A DNA stretch of 64,000 nucleotides, taken from assembly GCA_963682175.1 (NCBI GenBank), contig OY821787.1:17400501-17464500 (forward strand), in the 5' to 3' direction. The translations under genes were made by a program, and so were the position numbers. Below, in pieces: positions 1 through 9,476 of the stretch. The notes below the pieces were generated by a model. The model was not told where the DNA came from and ran no database searches. It was given only the letters and a program-made list of their open reading frames with translations. Position 1 is the stretch's first letter. Each line of letters opens with the position of its first letter. The DNA comes from Triglochin maritima. Its lineage: Eukaryota; Streptophyta; Magnoliopsida; Alismatales; Juncaginaceae.

Positions 1-130
1 GAATTTGGGTTTGTGTCCATCAACATGACCCTGAACGTCCCTTTGTACTTCATGTTGGTGAGATCTTTCCTTTTTCATGCATATCTACATGTAGTATCTT
101 GTTCACATTCATTGAGGACAATGCATGAAG

Positions 131-150
131 TAGGTGTGGGGGGGGGTGTT
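131..150 (+). other. second, upstream polypurine tract of copy A1
   Basis: A G-rich tract beginning TAGGTGTGGGGG resembles the true polypurine tract at 1383-1397 but lies about 1.25 kb upstream of the LTR. Equivalent tracts occur at 52663-52678 (plus), near 2848-2875 (minus) and 22330-22357 (minus). Seen directly; a role as a second plus-strand primer is inference. Confidence 0.5.
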
Positions 151-1276
151 TTACGTGTGTACATAGTCGAGTCTTTTTCTTTTGATTTTGTTTTCTTTTT
201 GTGTGTATTGTTAGGGTCATGTTAGTGTGCCGCATTTAATATCGATATATCTGCTTGCCATGATCCTTGGGTGACTTGTCTTCTTTTGCTTGCCTAGTGC
301 TTTAAAATTTTCACATTTCTTTCAAAAACTTCATGTGTTTGCGAAAGAAAATGTTTTTGTGGGTTTTGCGTGTGTTTAGCATGTGCAAAACCGTTGAGAG
401 GCAAAGTAAAAAGAAAGCTCCCAAAATTGTCTTGAACTTGATGCATTAGGATTTTTGGTTTACTGGCTTTAGGTCTTGTCGAGTCGTTAGGATGCACCCT
501 GGTTTTCCCTCATGGGGCGTGTAATCATAGGGTTTCAGTACTCAAACATTTAAAGAAGTCCACCCTGAACCTAGTGAGTCAAATAATTCGTGTTTGTGAG
601 TATAAGGAAGTTTGTCGTAGTCGAGGGCCCTTAATCTCTTTTTGTGAAACTTAAGTGTAGGGGTTTTGGTTCCCATATAGATAAATAAGTGGTGTTCTCT
701 CTTCTCGCACGGCTCCTATCACTCGGGAAAGTAGGTCTGAGGGGACTTTGTGCCTGGTACTTTCGAGTCATCTGACTTGGGATGCGCCGACCGAACTCCC
801 GTTACACGGGTGGTAGGGATCGCCCTATGTGGAGATTTGGGGGAAGGTGTACGTGATAGTGTAAGTCCTCATAGGCAATGATGCACGAAACCTGACCCTG
901 GGAGAATCAAACACCAACCAATAAAATGCGACAAAGAAAAAGAAAAAAAAATGATGAAAAAAAGAAAAAAAAGTCAAATAAGAACCAAAATGGACTTTAC
1001 ACATTGTATCACATTCAGAAGTTAAGGTTGCCCATGTCTTTCACTTAAGTCCTTAACTAACTCTCACGAATAACTCATTAGGCTAGGTGTGTGGACCGAT
1101 TACATATATAGAGTCGACCCGTAGTATTACCGCGTCCCATGATCGACAATATGAGTCCAACGAGTCATGTAGCTAGATTGATTAATGCATCTTGTTCGGA
1201 TTTTGTGGGTGTATCCGCTAAAAACCCTCAGGAGACAACACTCCTCCTCCTTGGCGACAAGGAGGTTTAACGGCTT

Positions 1277-1297
1277 GTTGCACATGCTAAGTGCAAC
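1277..1297 (+). other. conserved hairpin upstream of the polypurine tract
   Basis: GTTGCAC and GTGCAAC form a perfect 7-bp stem with a 7-nt loop, about 100 nt before the polypurine tract. Just upstream (about 1244-1267), CCTCCTT-ggcgac-AAGGAGG can form a second stem. The first hairpin is kept at 53568-53588 and, on the minus strand, around 21422-21441. Confidence 0.6.
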
Positions 1298-1382
1298 CGT
1301 GATTCCTACGAAAGTGAGTTAGGATTTCTTGTTTTTCGTATGCTTTTCTCTTTCTTTGTTTTGCTCGGGACTAGCAAAAGTT

Positions 1383-1397
1383 AGGTGTGGGGGTATT
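1383..1397 (+). other. polypurine tract of copy A1
   Basis: AGGTGTGGGGGTATT sits immediately before the LTR start TGATTGACATCAT, as expected for the plus-strand primer of an LTR retrotransposon. The same sequence precedes the 3' LTR at 53684. Confidence 0.75.
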
Positions 1398-1768
1398 TGA
1401 TTGACATCATTTCATGCTTATATTTGTATCCTATATCCATTATCTTTCACCTAAACAATGCTATGTTACGAGTTTTATGTTTAGTTTTCAGGAATAAATA
1501 GGTTTGAAGAGATGAAACATAAAAGGACCCAAAAGCTGGGAAAAAGGACTGGATTGTGAGATCTGGGGACCAAGATGCAAGGGAGAAGGACCTGAACGCA
1601 AGATAGAAGGACCTAAGAGCAAAACAGAGAACTCCACACCATCATGGGGAGTATTTTGGCAATCCTATTCGGGTCGGAGCTCCAATAAACAAAGTAGATG
1701 CATCCAAGACCACCAAATACACAAAGCAAAGCCCAGAAGAAGATTCAACTGGATCGGGATCTTTTTGA
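1398..1768 (+). repeat. 5' portion of the 3' LTR of copy A1, truncated
   Basis: It begins TGATTGACATCAT right after a polypurine tract and runs parallel to the solo LTR at 3590-5183 for about 370 bp. It then breaks off before the TATA box and the palindrome pair seen in the other copies, and abuts the rearranged segment at 1776-2013. No target duplication can be read because the 3' part is missing. Confidence 0.75.
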
Positions 1769-1775
1769 ACCTTAA

Positions 1776-2013
1776 TGGACTTTACACTTTGTATCACTTG
1801 AGAATGTTAAGGTTGTCCATGTCTTTCACTTATGTCCTTAATTAACTTGCACGAATAATTCATTAGGAAGGAGTGTGGACTGATTACTTATATAGAGTCG
1901 GCCCGAAGAATTACCACATCCAATGATCAATAAAAATAAGCTCATCGAGTCGTGTTCTAGGTTGAATAATGCATCAATGTTCATTTCTCAAGTGATACAA
2001 AGTGTAAAGTCCA
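1776..2013. repeat. 238-bp segment bounded by perfect 27-bp inverted repeats
   Basis: Bases 1776-1802 and 1987-2013 are exact reverse complements over 27 bp. The enclosed sequence is a plus-oriented piece of the Athila-like 3' region (compare 990-1195), whereas everything from 2014 rightwards is minus-oriented. It marks the junction between the two facing elements, produced by inversion or by template switching during reverse transcription. Confidence 0.7.
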
Positions 2014-3197
2014 TTTTTTCCTTTTTTTCTTCTCTTTTCTTACTCTTTTTTTTTCTTTTCTCTTCTTTTTCTTACTAGTTTGTGTGTAATTCTCTCAGGG
2101 CAAGGTTTCGTGCATGATTGCCCATGAAGACTTACACTATCACATACACCTTTCCCCACATCTCTACATAGGACAATCCCTACCACCCGTGTAATGGGAG
2201 TTCGGTCGGTGCATCCGAAGTCAGATGACCCGAAAGCACCAGGCACAAAGTCCCCTCAGACCTAATTTCCCGAGTGAAAGGAGCCATGTGAGAAGAGACA
2301 ACCCCTACTCACTTATTTCTTATCTACACATGAACCAAAACCCTACACTTAATGTCTCACAACAAGATTTAAAAGGTCCTTGACTACAACAAACTTTATT
2401 GTATTAACATACAAATTTTTTTGACTCACTAGGTTTTTAGGGTGGACTTCTTTAATTGTTTGAGTACAGAAACCCTATGATTACTCACCCCCCGAGGGAA
2501 GACCGGGGTGCATCCTTACGACTCAATAAGACTTAAAAGCGGTATACTAGATATCCTAATGCATCATGCTCAAGACAATTTTGGGAGCTTTCTTTATATT
2601 TTGCCTCTCAACTGTTTTACACATGTTAAACACACGCAAAACCCACAAAATATTTTTTTTCGCACACACATGAAGATTTTGAAAGAGATGTGAAAATTGA
2701 AAGTAAAAGGCAAGCAAAAGAGACAAGTCACCCAAAGATCATGGCAAGCAGATATATCGATATTAAATGCAGCACACTAACATAACCCTAACAATACAAA
2801 CAAAAGAAAACAAAACAAAATGAGAAAGACTCAACTATGTACACACGTAAAACACCCTCCACACCTACTTCATGCATTGTCCTCAATGAGTGTGAGCATA
2901 AAACTACATGGATTTATGCATGAAAAAGAAAAGATCTCACCAACATGAAGCGTAATGGGAAGTTCACGTTTATGTTGATGGAAACAAACCCAAATTCCCT
3001 CAAAACCTGTGAGATGCTAAAGAAGGGATACATATACGTGAAAGAAATGAGACACAAATACACAAGCGTTGGATCCCACAACAATTAAAGCTCACTCATG
3101 GAGTCTTTTATTGTACTTTTTTTAATATAACTATGTACAAAAATAAGTTGGCATCTTCATTTGTCAAAGGACATCAAATGGGAACCTCAAAAGTGGG

Positions 3198-3589
3198 TCA
3201 ATGCACTTAGAATGGGAACATTACACTACGCGGGGTCAGAATACTCATATGTGGGCCCCCCTCACAAATAGCACAAGACGAAAGGAGAGGTTCATAAATT
3301 GGACGCAAATGCATCTAATTCAAAGGATCAAACTGAAAGAGCTTGAACCTACTTCATGCATTTGAAAAAATATGGGACAATGGAAGAAGAGTTTCTCCCG
3401 TTGCGGTACTGAAGTTATGATCGTCAATCCAAACTCTCCAACCAACAGGCTGGTGGGTCGGAACGAGGTCAAGTACCTTGTTATGCATGTCTAACTCACC
3501 AGGCGAACAGAAAATGGGTCTCTTGCCCAAGGTATCCTCTAAGACACTCCCAATACCCTCATTTGAATAAGAATTGTCTCCCCACGAAA
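3198..3589 (-). pseudogene. gag-like ORF, C-terminal remnant of copy A2
   Basis: The minus-strand translation parallels the end of the ORF at 51037-52341, including the block corresponding to PNKVLDLAPTHQPVGRR and the terminal stop. Compared with that ORF, about 0.67 kb is deleted: sequence equivalent to residue ~90 is joined directly to sequence equivalent to residue ~315. Frame disruptions are present. The ORF continues on the far side of the solo LTR at 3590-5183. It is not functional. Confidence 0.7.
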
Positions 3590-3960
3590 TGACTCACATC
3601 ATATCGTGCATATATTTGTGTCTTATATCCATTATCTTTCACCTAAACAATGCTATGTAACAAGTTTTATGTTTAAGTTTTAGGAATAACTAGGTTTGAG
3701 AAGGAGATACTATAAAAGGACTTAAAAGCAAGAAAAAAGACTAAGTTGCCAGACTTATGGACTGAGATGCAAGAGAAAGGGACCCGAATGTAAAACCAAA
3801 GGACGAATGAGCAAATGAAGAAACTCCACACCATCATGAGGAGTATTTTGGCAATTGGATTCGGGTCGCAAGCCACACAACCGATTAGGATGCATCATAC
3901 ATGAAGAAATCGAGCCAGACAACAACACTTCGAACCAGAGCCCGATCTGAACCTTATAGA

Positions 3961-3995
3961 CCGCCAATTGGCGGCCCAAGACCGCTGATTGGCGA
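3961..3995 (+). promoter_or_regulatory. in-phase palindrome pair in the A-family LTR
   Basis: CCGCCAATTGGCGG (3961-3974, perfect) is followed by CCGCTGATTGGCGA starting at 3982, 21 bp start to start, in otherwise AT-rich sequence about 120-155 bp upstream of the TATA box. The same arrangement recurs in every other A-family LTR that retains this region and in their leaders. Confidence 0.65.
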
Positions 3996-4117
3996 TCTAG
4001 ATTAGTCCGGATCTTCTGAGGTTTAGTCAGGTCATGTGTTAGGGTGTTTTATGTCTATTTTTAGTAGTGTATTAGTCCCATATCGGGGGATTGTCCCTGA
4101 TTGCCTTTTTCTTTGGC

Positions 4118-4126
4118 TATAAATAG
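4118..4126 (+). promoter_or_regulatory. TATA box of the solo LTR
   Basis: TATAAATAG sits in the middle of the LTR, at the expected end of U3. Transcription should start 25-35 bp downstream. The same motif is placed equivalently in all Athila-like LTRs here. Confidence 0.7.
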
Positions 4127-5183
4127 AACTCCTCCTCCTTTGTATTTACACATTGCTTGGTGGCATTCTCTCTACTGTGAATAAGCCTTGGAGCAAAAAC
4201 CCAAGGTGGAGAAGAGTGCTACTAGTAATGTGAGTCATTTAATAAAATAATTTATCATTGTTTTGTTCTCATGTTGTCTCTTTTTTATGCATGCTTAGCT
4301 TAGTCTTGTTTCTTTGATCTTAGGCTAAATTAGTTAGAATGTCTCCTTTCTTCTTTAGTTTATTGCTAGCATAATGTGTAGTTTGTAGATCCATCCCCTT
4401 TGGGGGGTGGAGATGATGTTCATATATATTGTGAAGTTTGTATGTTTGATGAATTTTTGATTGTGTAGACTTGCATGTTTTGTATGTTCATTGGGGTATT
4501 TTAATCATCAACATGTCGGGGAATTTTGATCGGTTTTGCTATAAGATCTAGACACTTCCCATGCTTAGTTTTCTCATGTTTATTGACTGAAATTTCCTGT
4601 TGAATATGCTACATGTTATTATGTGTTTGTATTTGTGTTTGCTTGCTTGATTGATTGAAGAAACTTTGTTTCGATGGGTTTTCCATAACATTTAGACACC
4701 TCCCATGCTTACCTCGTTCTTCACACGAGTTTATGGTTTTTGATTAGTCTTGTCATATCTTTAGACACTTCTCTTGCTGAGGCTAATCTTATGTTAATCA
4801 AGTAGTAATTGCCAATACGTTGTGCGAATGGATTGATAGGTTTTTCATCATCTTTAGACACTTTCTATGCATGAAGACACACACACGATACATACATATA
4901 TGCTTACATGCATCATTCATCACTTATTTCACGGCATATGTGCACACACCCCACTCCTTAGGGGTTTCTTTTTCTGATTTCCAATCTTTCGTGCTTTCTT
5001 TCGCATCTCGTACTTATTGGTTTAGTGTAGTTTAGCTTTTGTATTATCACATATTTTCTCCCTTTATTCGTCATCTGACTTCGATTATACAAGAGGTTGC
5101 TCACCTCCCTGCGGACGACCCGTACTTGTCTCGTCTTCACTGACAACTGTGCACTTGCGGTCTAAATTTAAAACAAACAAACA

Positions 5184-5629
5184 CGAATCTATCCCTCTCG
5201 GGTTGTGCGCGGATGCGTAGTGGTCATATTGAGCATTTTGGGAAAATGTATGCTCATACTCAGGCTTTTGGGAACTTCAGGAAATTCTCCGATAACATGA
5301 CCACTCAACCCACAACAATCATACAGTACGGCTACTGGAGCCAGTGGTGCACTCATGTCATCTACCACATGCATGAAAGAGGCCAAAGGTTCTTGTATTG
5401 TCTCAGTTTGTTGACCGACATTTGATCCAACATAACTACATGATGGTCTAGCAGTCGGTGTCTCTCTCATATTATCCCAATATGAAGATTGCACAGTCAT
5501 ACAATTAAGATTGTCCCTACCATACGAGGTATTTGTCTGAGCCACCCCAAGTTGTATGGCTCCGGAATACCAGGGAGAATTGTCCTGGTCCCAACAATGA
5601 CATGGATGGTCTCCCATGTAACCATCCAT
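5184..5629 (-). pseudogene. Athila-like Gag-like ORF, N-terminal remnant with decayed zinc knuckle (copy A2)
   Basis: The best ATG is at 5629-5627, opening with MDGYMGDHPCHCWDQDNS, nearly the start of the ORF at 51037. Unlike that ORF, this copy then contains VLYDCCGLSGHVIGEFPEV. It fits the CX2CX4HX4C zinc knuckle of plant Gag proteins with the first and last Cys replaced (Tyr, Phe). After it the frame shifts: the following nucleotides encode a block equivalent to AQYDHYASAYNP in another frame. No capsid domain is visible before the knuckle. The solo LTR at 3590-5183 separates it from its C-terminal part. Gag assignment is from the knuckle and the Athila-like block after it. Confidence 0.65.
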
Positions 5630-6540
5630 CTCAACAAAAAAACTCTCACGTCGACCACTCTCACCACCACGAGGCCAAGCTCGCAAAAAGTGCGACTCGA
5701 CCCTAAAATGCTAAGAGAGAGTGTAAATGGGACGAGACTAGAACGTAGAAGTAGGTGAGAAGAAGATGACTCAGATGAGAAGGGAAGAATCCCTAGAAAC
5801 TAGTGTGGGCAAAGGGTCAGGGTAGAAGCCTAGTCTAGTAAGCACGACTCAAACAACTTATGGTTATAGGTCCTTAGGCTAGACGACGCCTAACTTCGAG
5901 ATCACTAGTCTCGACACGCATCACCTCCCTACAACGAAGACCACAATGCCCAGCAAGTGATACCAAATCCGGAGATCTAGTACCTCCTACTATCGACAAG
6001 GCAGGTGTCACTCTCCTAGTGCGTCTGAACTCCTTAACGCCAATGTCTACTTGCTTTTAGATTTAGGCATTGATTTGTGTTTTTTGGGGATAAGGAAAGG
6101 GTGATGAAATCCCCCACCTTATCTTGTACGGGACAACCCCTCCTTAGTAGTATTTTGGAGTCCTAATCTATAAATCAACTCTCCAAACAAACGCTCAACT
6201 CACACTTGGGGCAATGCAATTCCTACTAACTAATGCATGGTCATACAAAATGCATGAATCAGACTAGGAAATGCGTACCTCACGCCAGTGCTCATCAACA
6301 GAAAGTAAAACTAAAATAAAAGACAACTACGTGTCTATGTCAAGTATATGATGCATGACCTAAACAAGTAATAATGCCTAATCTTTTGCTTTGGATTTTA
6401 GTGGCCAAGTTGATTAAAGAGGATTGATTGTTAATCTGGGAGCAAACTACAAGTCAAAACATTCCAAATTGAGCCCCAAGATGACCTAGTAAGTGTAGAA
6501 ACAACCAGAAACAATAAGAAGGAATTTGAAGCTTACCAGG

Positions 6541-6575
6541 CCACCAATTGGCAGTCCACAACCGCTGATTGGCGG
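6541..6575 (-). promoter_or_regulatory. in-phase palindrome pair in the A2 leader
   Basis: CCACCAATTGGCAG at 6541 and CCGCTGATTGGCGG at 6562 are 21 bp apart. Sequence and spacing match the pair in this element's LTR (7741-7775) although the surrounding sequences are unrelated. Confidence 0.65.
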
Positions 6576-6712
6576 TCCGTTAAGTCTTGTTCCCCTCCAG
6601 GCTTCTCCTGGCGACGTCTCCTGATCTTTAAAACCTCCTGAAATAAAGTAACACTACAAACAAAAAATTAAAACCACTCAAATCGTCCAAACCAAAGTCT
6701 GAACAGAACACC

Positions 6713-6730
6713 TCCCCGGGAAAGACGCCA
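6713..6730 (-). other. primer-binding site, Asp-type tRNA (degenerate)
   Basis: The minus strand reads TGGCGTCTTTCCCGGGGA six bases after the LTR end, matching TGGCGCCGTTGCCGGGGA at 49745-49762 with a few changes. This class of primer site, complementary to the 3' end of tRNA-Asp, is typical of Athila elements. Confidence 0.7.
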
Positions 6731-7609
6731 AAAACATGATTGAATAAGTTATAATAACCACAAGTGCACGGCCGCGTTGAAGCGGTGGTAAATACGGGTC
6801 GATCCACAGGAAGGTGTGTCGACTTTGGTTAGTTTGAAGGCGAGTGGAAAAGAAGATTGGAGAAAAAGTAATTACACTAAACTAGACTAAACTACACTAC
6901 ACAAGTAAGCAACAAACAAGATGAAAGTGCGAGAAGGAATGAAACTAAGTGACTAATAAAAGAAGCTAGAAATCAGGATTGGAAGACCCCAAAGGGGTGG
7001 AATGTGTACACATCAAATAAGTTGTGATGAATGCATTCATTAAGCACAAATGTAGGTAGTGTTTGCTATGCATAAGAAGTACCTCATCGAAAAACCTATC
7101 ATCCAAATCACTAACATAAGTGATTAATATGAGCATGCAAGCTTGTTATTAAGAACCAAAACAAGCATCGAATGTACCTAAATATTATGGCAGAAACCAT
7201 CAAGTTAAGTATTCTCTTTAATTCAAACAAACATACTAACATTTCTCACATACAACAACATATAACATTCATTCCATACTACATGACATGTATAAACATT
7301 AACTCCACCCCCAAAGGGGGATGAAACTACTCACTACTCATTCAAAGAAGACAAAACGAAATTAAGGAATAAGATGGGAAAGGGAGACATGCTAATTACT
7401 TCTACTAAGATTAAGACAAACAAAACAAGCTAAACAAGCAAGCATTAAAACAAAGACAATATTAAAACAAACTATGAAGAATTATTTTATTTACATGACT
7501 CACATTACAAGTAGCAATATTCTCCACCATGAGTTTTGCTCCAACGCTTACTCCAAGTAGAGAGAATGCCACCAAGCAATGGGTAGATTACAAGGGAAGA
7601 TGAAGAGTT

Positions 7610-7618
7610 CTATTTATA
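7610..7618 (-). promoter_or_regulatory. TATA box of the A2 5' LTR
   Basis: TATAAATAG on the minus strand, in the same relative place as in the other Athila-like LTRs. Confidence 0.65.
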
Positions 7619-7740
7619 GTCATAGAAAAAGGTAATCAGGGACAATTCCTTGATGTGGGACTAGTACAACACCAGAAATAGACATAAAACACCCTAATAC
7701 ATGATTTGCCCGAAGCTTGTCGGATCCGAAGTTGACCCGA

Positions 7741-7775
7741 CCGCCAATTTGCGGTCCCAGACCGCCAATTGACGG
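7741..7775 (-). promoter_or_regulatory. in-phase palindrome pair in the A2 5' LTR
   Basis: CCGCCAATTTGCGG at 7741 and CCGCCAATTGACGG at 7762, 21 bp start to start, upstream of the TATA box in element sense. Confidence 0.65.
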
Positions 7776-8146
7776 TCTATGGAGTCCGGATCCGGTCTGC
7801 ATTTTGAGTGTGCTTTCCTGGCTTGATTTCTTCATGTGTGATGCACCCAAGTCGGTTGTTGGAGTTTTAGACCCGAATTGAATTGCCAAAATACTCCTCA
7901 TGATGGTGTGAAGTTTCTAAATTTGCTCATTGGTCCTTTGAGCTTACATTCGGGTCCTTCTCTCTTGCATCTCATTCCCCAAGTCTTACAACTCAGTCTT
8001 TTTTCTTGCTTTACGGTCCTTTTATGCCTCTTCTCCTCAAACTTGTTTATTCCTGAAACTCAAACATAAAACTCGTTACATAGTATTATTTAGGTTCAAG
8101 ATAATGGATATAAGACACAAATGAATGCATGAAACGATGTCAATCA

Positions 8147-9222
8147 TGTACCTTGGAGAGGATATGGACAAGATGGAGGTCACTAGAATGATCAAGGATT
8201 TTCTATTTTCATGGTTTTAAAAAACAAAAGCGAAAAGTGTTATATTCTCTTTTACCAGGGTTGATTTTTTTTTCTTTAATTTAGGTTTAAGGATAAATAA
8301 ATATGTTTCAAATTGTATGTTATTATTCAATTTTGCGTTTAAGAATATTAAGTACAAATATGTTTACACAAAATAAATGTGTCCAAATTTTGTGTTTAAA
8401 AATATACTAAGTATAAATATGATATAGTTTGTGTTCGAGGCTAAATAAATACCTTAACACTTTTGATGTTAACATTGCATAAATTTATTGACTAAAAGTC
8501 TGTGTGATTGATTGATATTTCAATCAGCACAAGAGTTAATGATTTCTACCAAAAATATTCTAATGTTGCTTTCAGTATAACAACGTTACGTCCATGGACC
8601 GTGTTCTCGATTCCATATAAAAGGATTGGTTATGAAAAGTTTCAAGTAAAGAGATATCTATATGAAATTGGAAACTTTTTGTTCCCTAGATAAAAGTGGA
8701 GAAATTATAAAAATAAAACAAAACAACTCATGACCAAATAGTTATTTTCTCAGGGATCAACTACCCACCCATTGTATAAATACAATAAATTTACATCCTC
8801 CGAATTCAAAGTTGCACAGAAAGCTAACCTTTTATGAGACTCGTCTCATGGGATGAAAGATAAAAAGGATGGAAGAAAACCAACAAAATGGATATTGAGC
8901 CTTATCCTTTGTGAAGTTGTAATGATTCGGTAAGATAAGCTTTATTCGGCACGTCACTTTTATAACAGATTTATCAAATATTATTTTATTTACTAAAATT
9001 AAATTTAGCAAATAAGAATAACAGAAGGCCCCAATATTGAATTTCTCAAAATATTAATTTGTCAAATATAGCATTATGTCAAATTAAATAAGCAAAATAA
9101 TATCACACCTTTGAGAGTTGAGACGCTTAAGTGTTACACGCTAAGCTCCTATTAATTAGTATAGAAATTTTACACAAAAAAATATTATGATTATATATAT
9201 AATGACATTTAAAAGTTGAACT
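8147..9222. other. AT-rich unassigned sequence left of the chromovirus
   Basis: No ORF, LTR or RNA gene could be supported. A short imperfect repeat is visible: TTTTGCGTTTAAGAATATTA (about 8332) recurs as TTTTGTGTTTAAAAATATAC (about 8388) with similar flanks. It is contiguous with 17642 onwards before insertion of the 9228-17636 element. Confidence 0.5.
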
Positions 9223-9227
9223 AAATG
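9223..9227. repeat. target-site duplication AAATG (left)
   Basis: AAATG at 9223-9227 is repeated at 17637-17641, exactly flanking the element. Confidence 0.9.
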
Positions 9228-9476
9228 TGTAACATCCTCGAAAGCGGAAGGAATTTAATTTTTTAATAAAACACAACACGAGGATATTACCAAAGAAAAA
9301 GGCCAACTGGTGCACCAACATATATACAATATATATCTGAGAGTTTACAAAAGTGTGATTACAACAAGAGATAAGGGAAATATACATGTAATCACTCGGA
9401 CCTCAAAACCGGGAAAGCAGGATCCGATCCCGAAAGCACCCCGCCTCAGTCACCACCTCCTAACGCTGCTCACGAC

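Larger units (their letters stand above)
1..1397 (+). mobile_element. 3' internal non-coding region of an Athila-like non-autonomous LTR retrotransposon (copy A1)
   Basis: This stretch has no credible ORF. It matches, at lower identity, the region between the ORF stop and the 3' LTR of the complete element at 47151-54885: both start near a phrase ending TGGTGAGATCTTTCC, carry a G-rich tract after GCATGAAGTAGG/GCATGATTTAGG, and end with TAGGTGTGGGGGTATT directly before an LTR. The 5' part of the element lies left of the window. It also matches 2014-3002 on the opposite strand, so two copies face each other. Identification rests on internal repetition within the window. Confidence 0.8.
3590..5183 (+). 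mobile_element. solo LTR of the Athila-like A family inserted in the gag-like ORF of copy A2
   Basis: It starts TGACTCACATCATATCGTGC, ends AAACAAACAAACA, and is flanked by CGAAA (3585-3589) and CGAAT (5184-5188), a 5-bp target duplication with one mismatch. The uninterrupted sequence (51280-51320) is contiguous across the site. The LTR carries a TATA box at 4118 and a palindrome pair at 3961-3995. Its two ends join related coding sequence directly, so the internal region was lost by LTR-LTR recombination. Confidence 0.85.
2014..6736 (-). mobile_element. internal region of an Athila-like non-autonomous element (copy A2)
   Basis: Read on the minus strand from the LTR at 6737-8146: a primer-binding site, a ~1.1-kb leader (6736-5630), a broken gag-like ORF (5629-5184 and 3589-3198), then the 3' non-coding region (3197-2014). 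The order equals that of the complete element at 47151-54885. A plus-strand solo LTR (3590-5183) splits the ORF. The 3' LTR is missing; the copy ends at the rearranged junction near 2013. Confidence 0.8.
5630..6736 (-). other. untranslated leader of copy A2
   Basis: This 1.1-kb region between primer-binding site and gag-like ORF has no credible ORF. It aligns by eye with leaders at 42010-43192 (minus) and 49763-51036 (plus). It contains a palindrome pair at 6541-6575. Confidence 0.7.
6737..8146 (-). repeat. 5' LTR of copy A2
   Basis: On the minus strand it starts TGATTGACATCGTTTCATGC at 8146 and ends ATTCAATCA at 6737, directly followed by the primer-binding site. It carries a TATA box (7610-7618) and a palindrome pair (7741-7775). 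The 1410-bp length is near the other A-family LTRs (1383-1614). The outer 5 bp is TGTAC (8147-8151), but no partner LTR remains to check the duplication. Confidence 0.85.

Noticed and set aside
1398..8146. Pairing the LTR pieces at 1398 and 6737-8146 as the two LTRs of one element
   Set aside because: They are in opposite orientations and the interior reverses strand at 1776-2013, so they belong to two facing elements.
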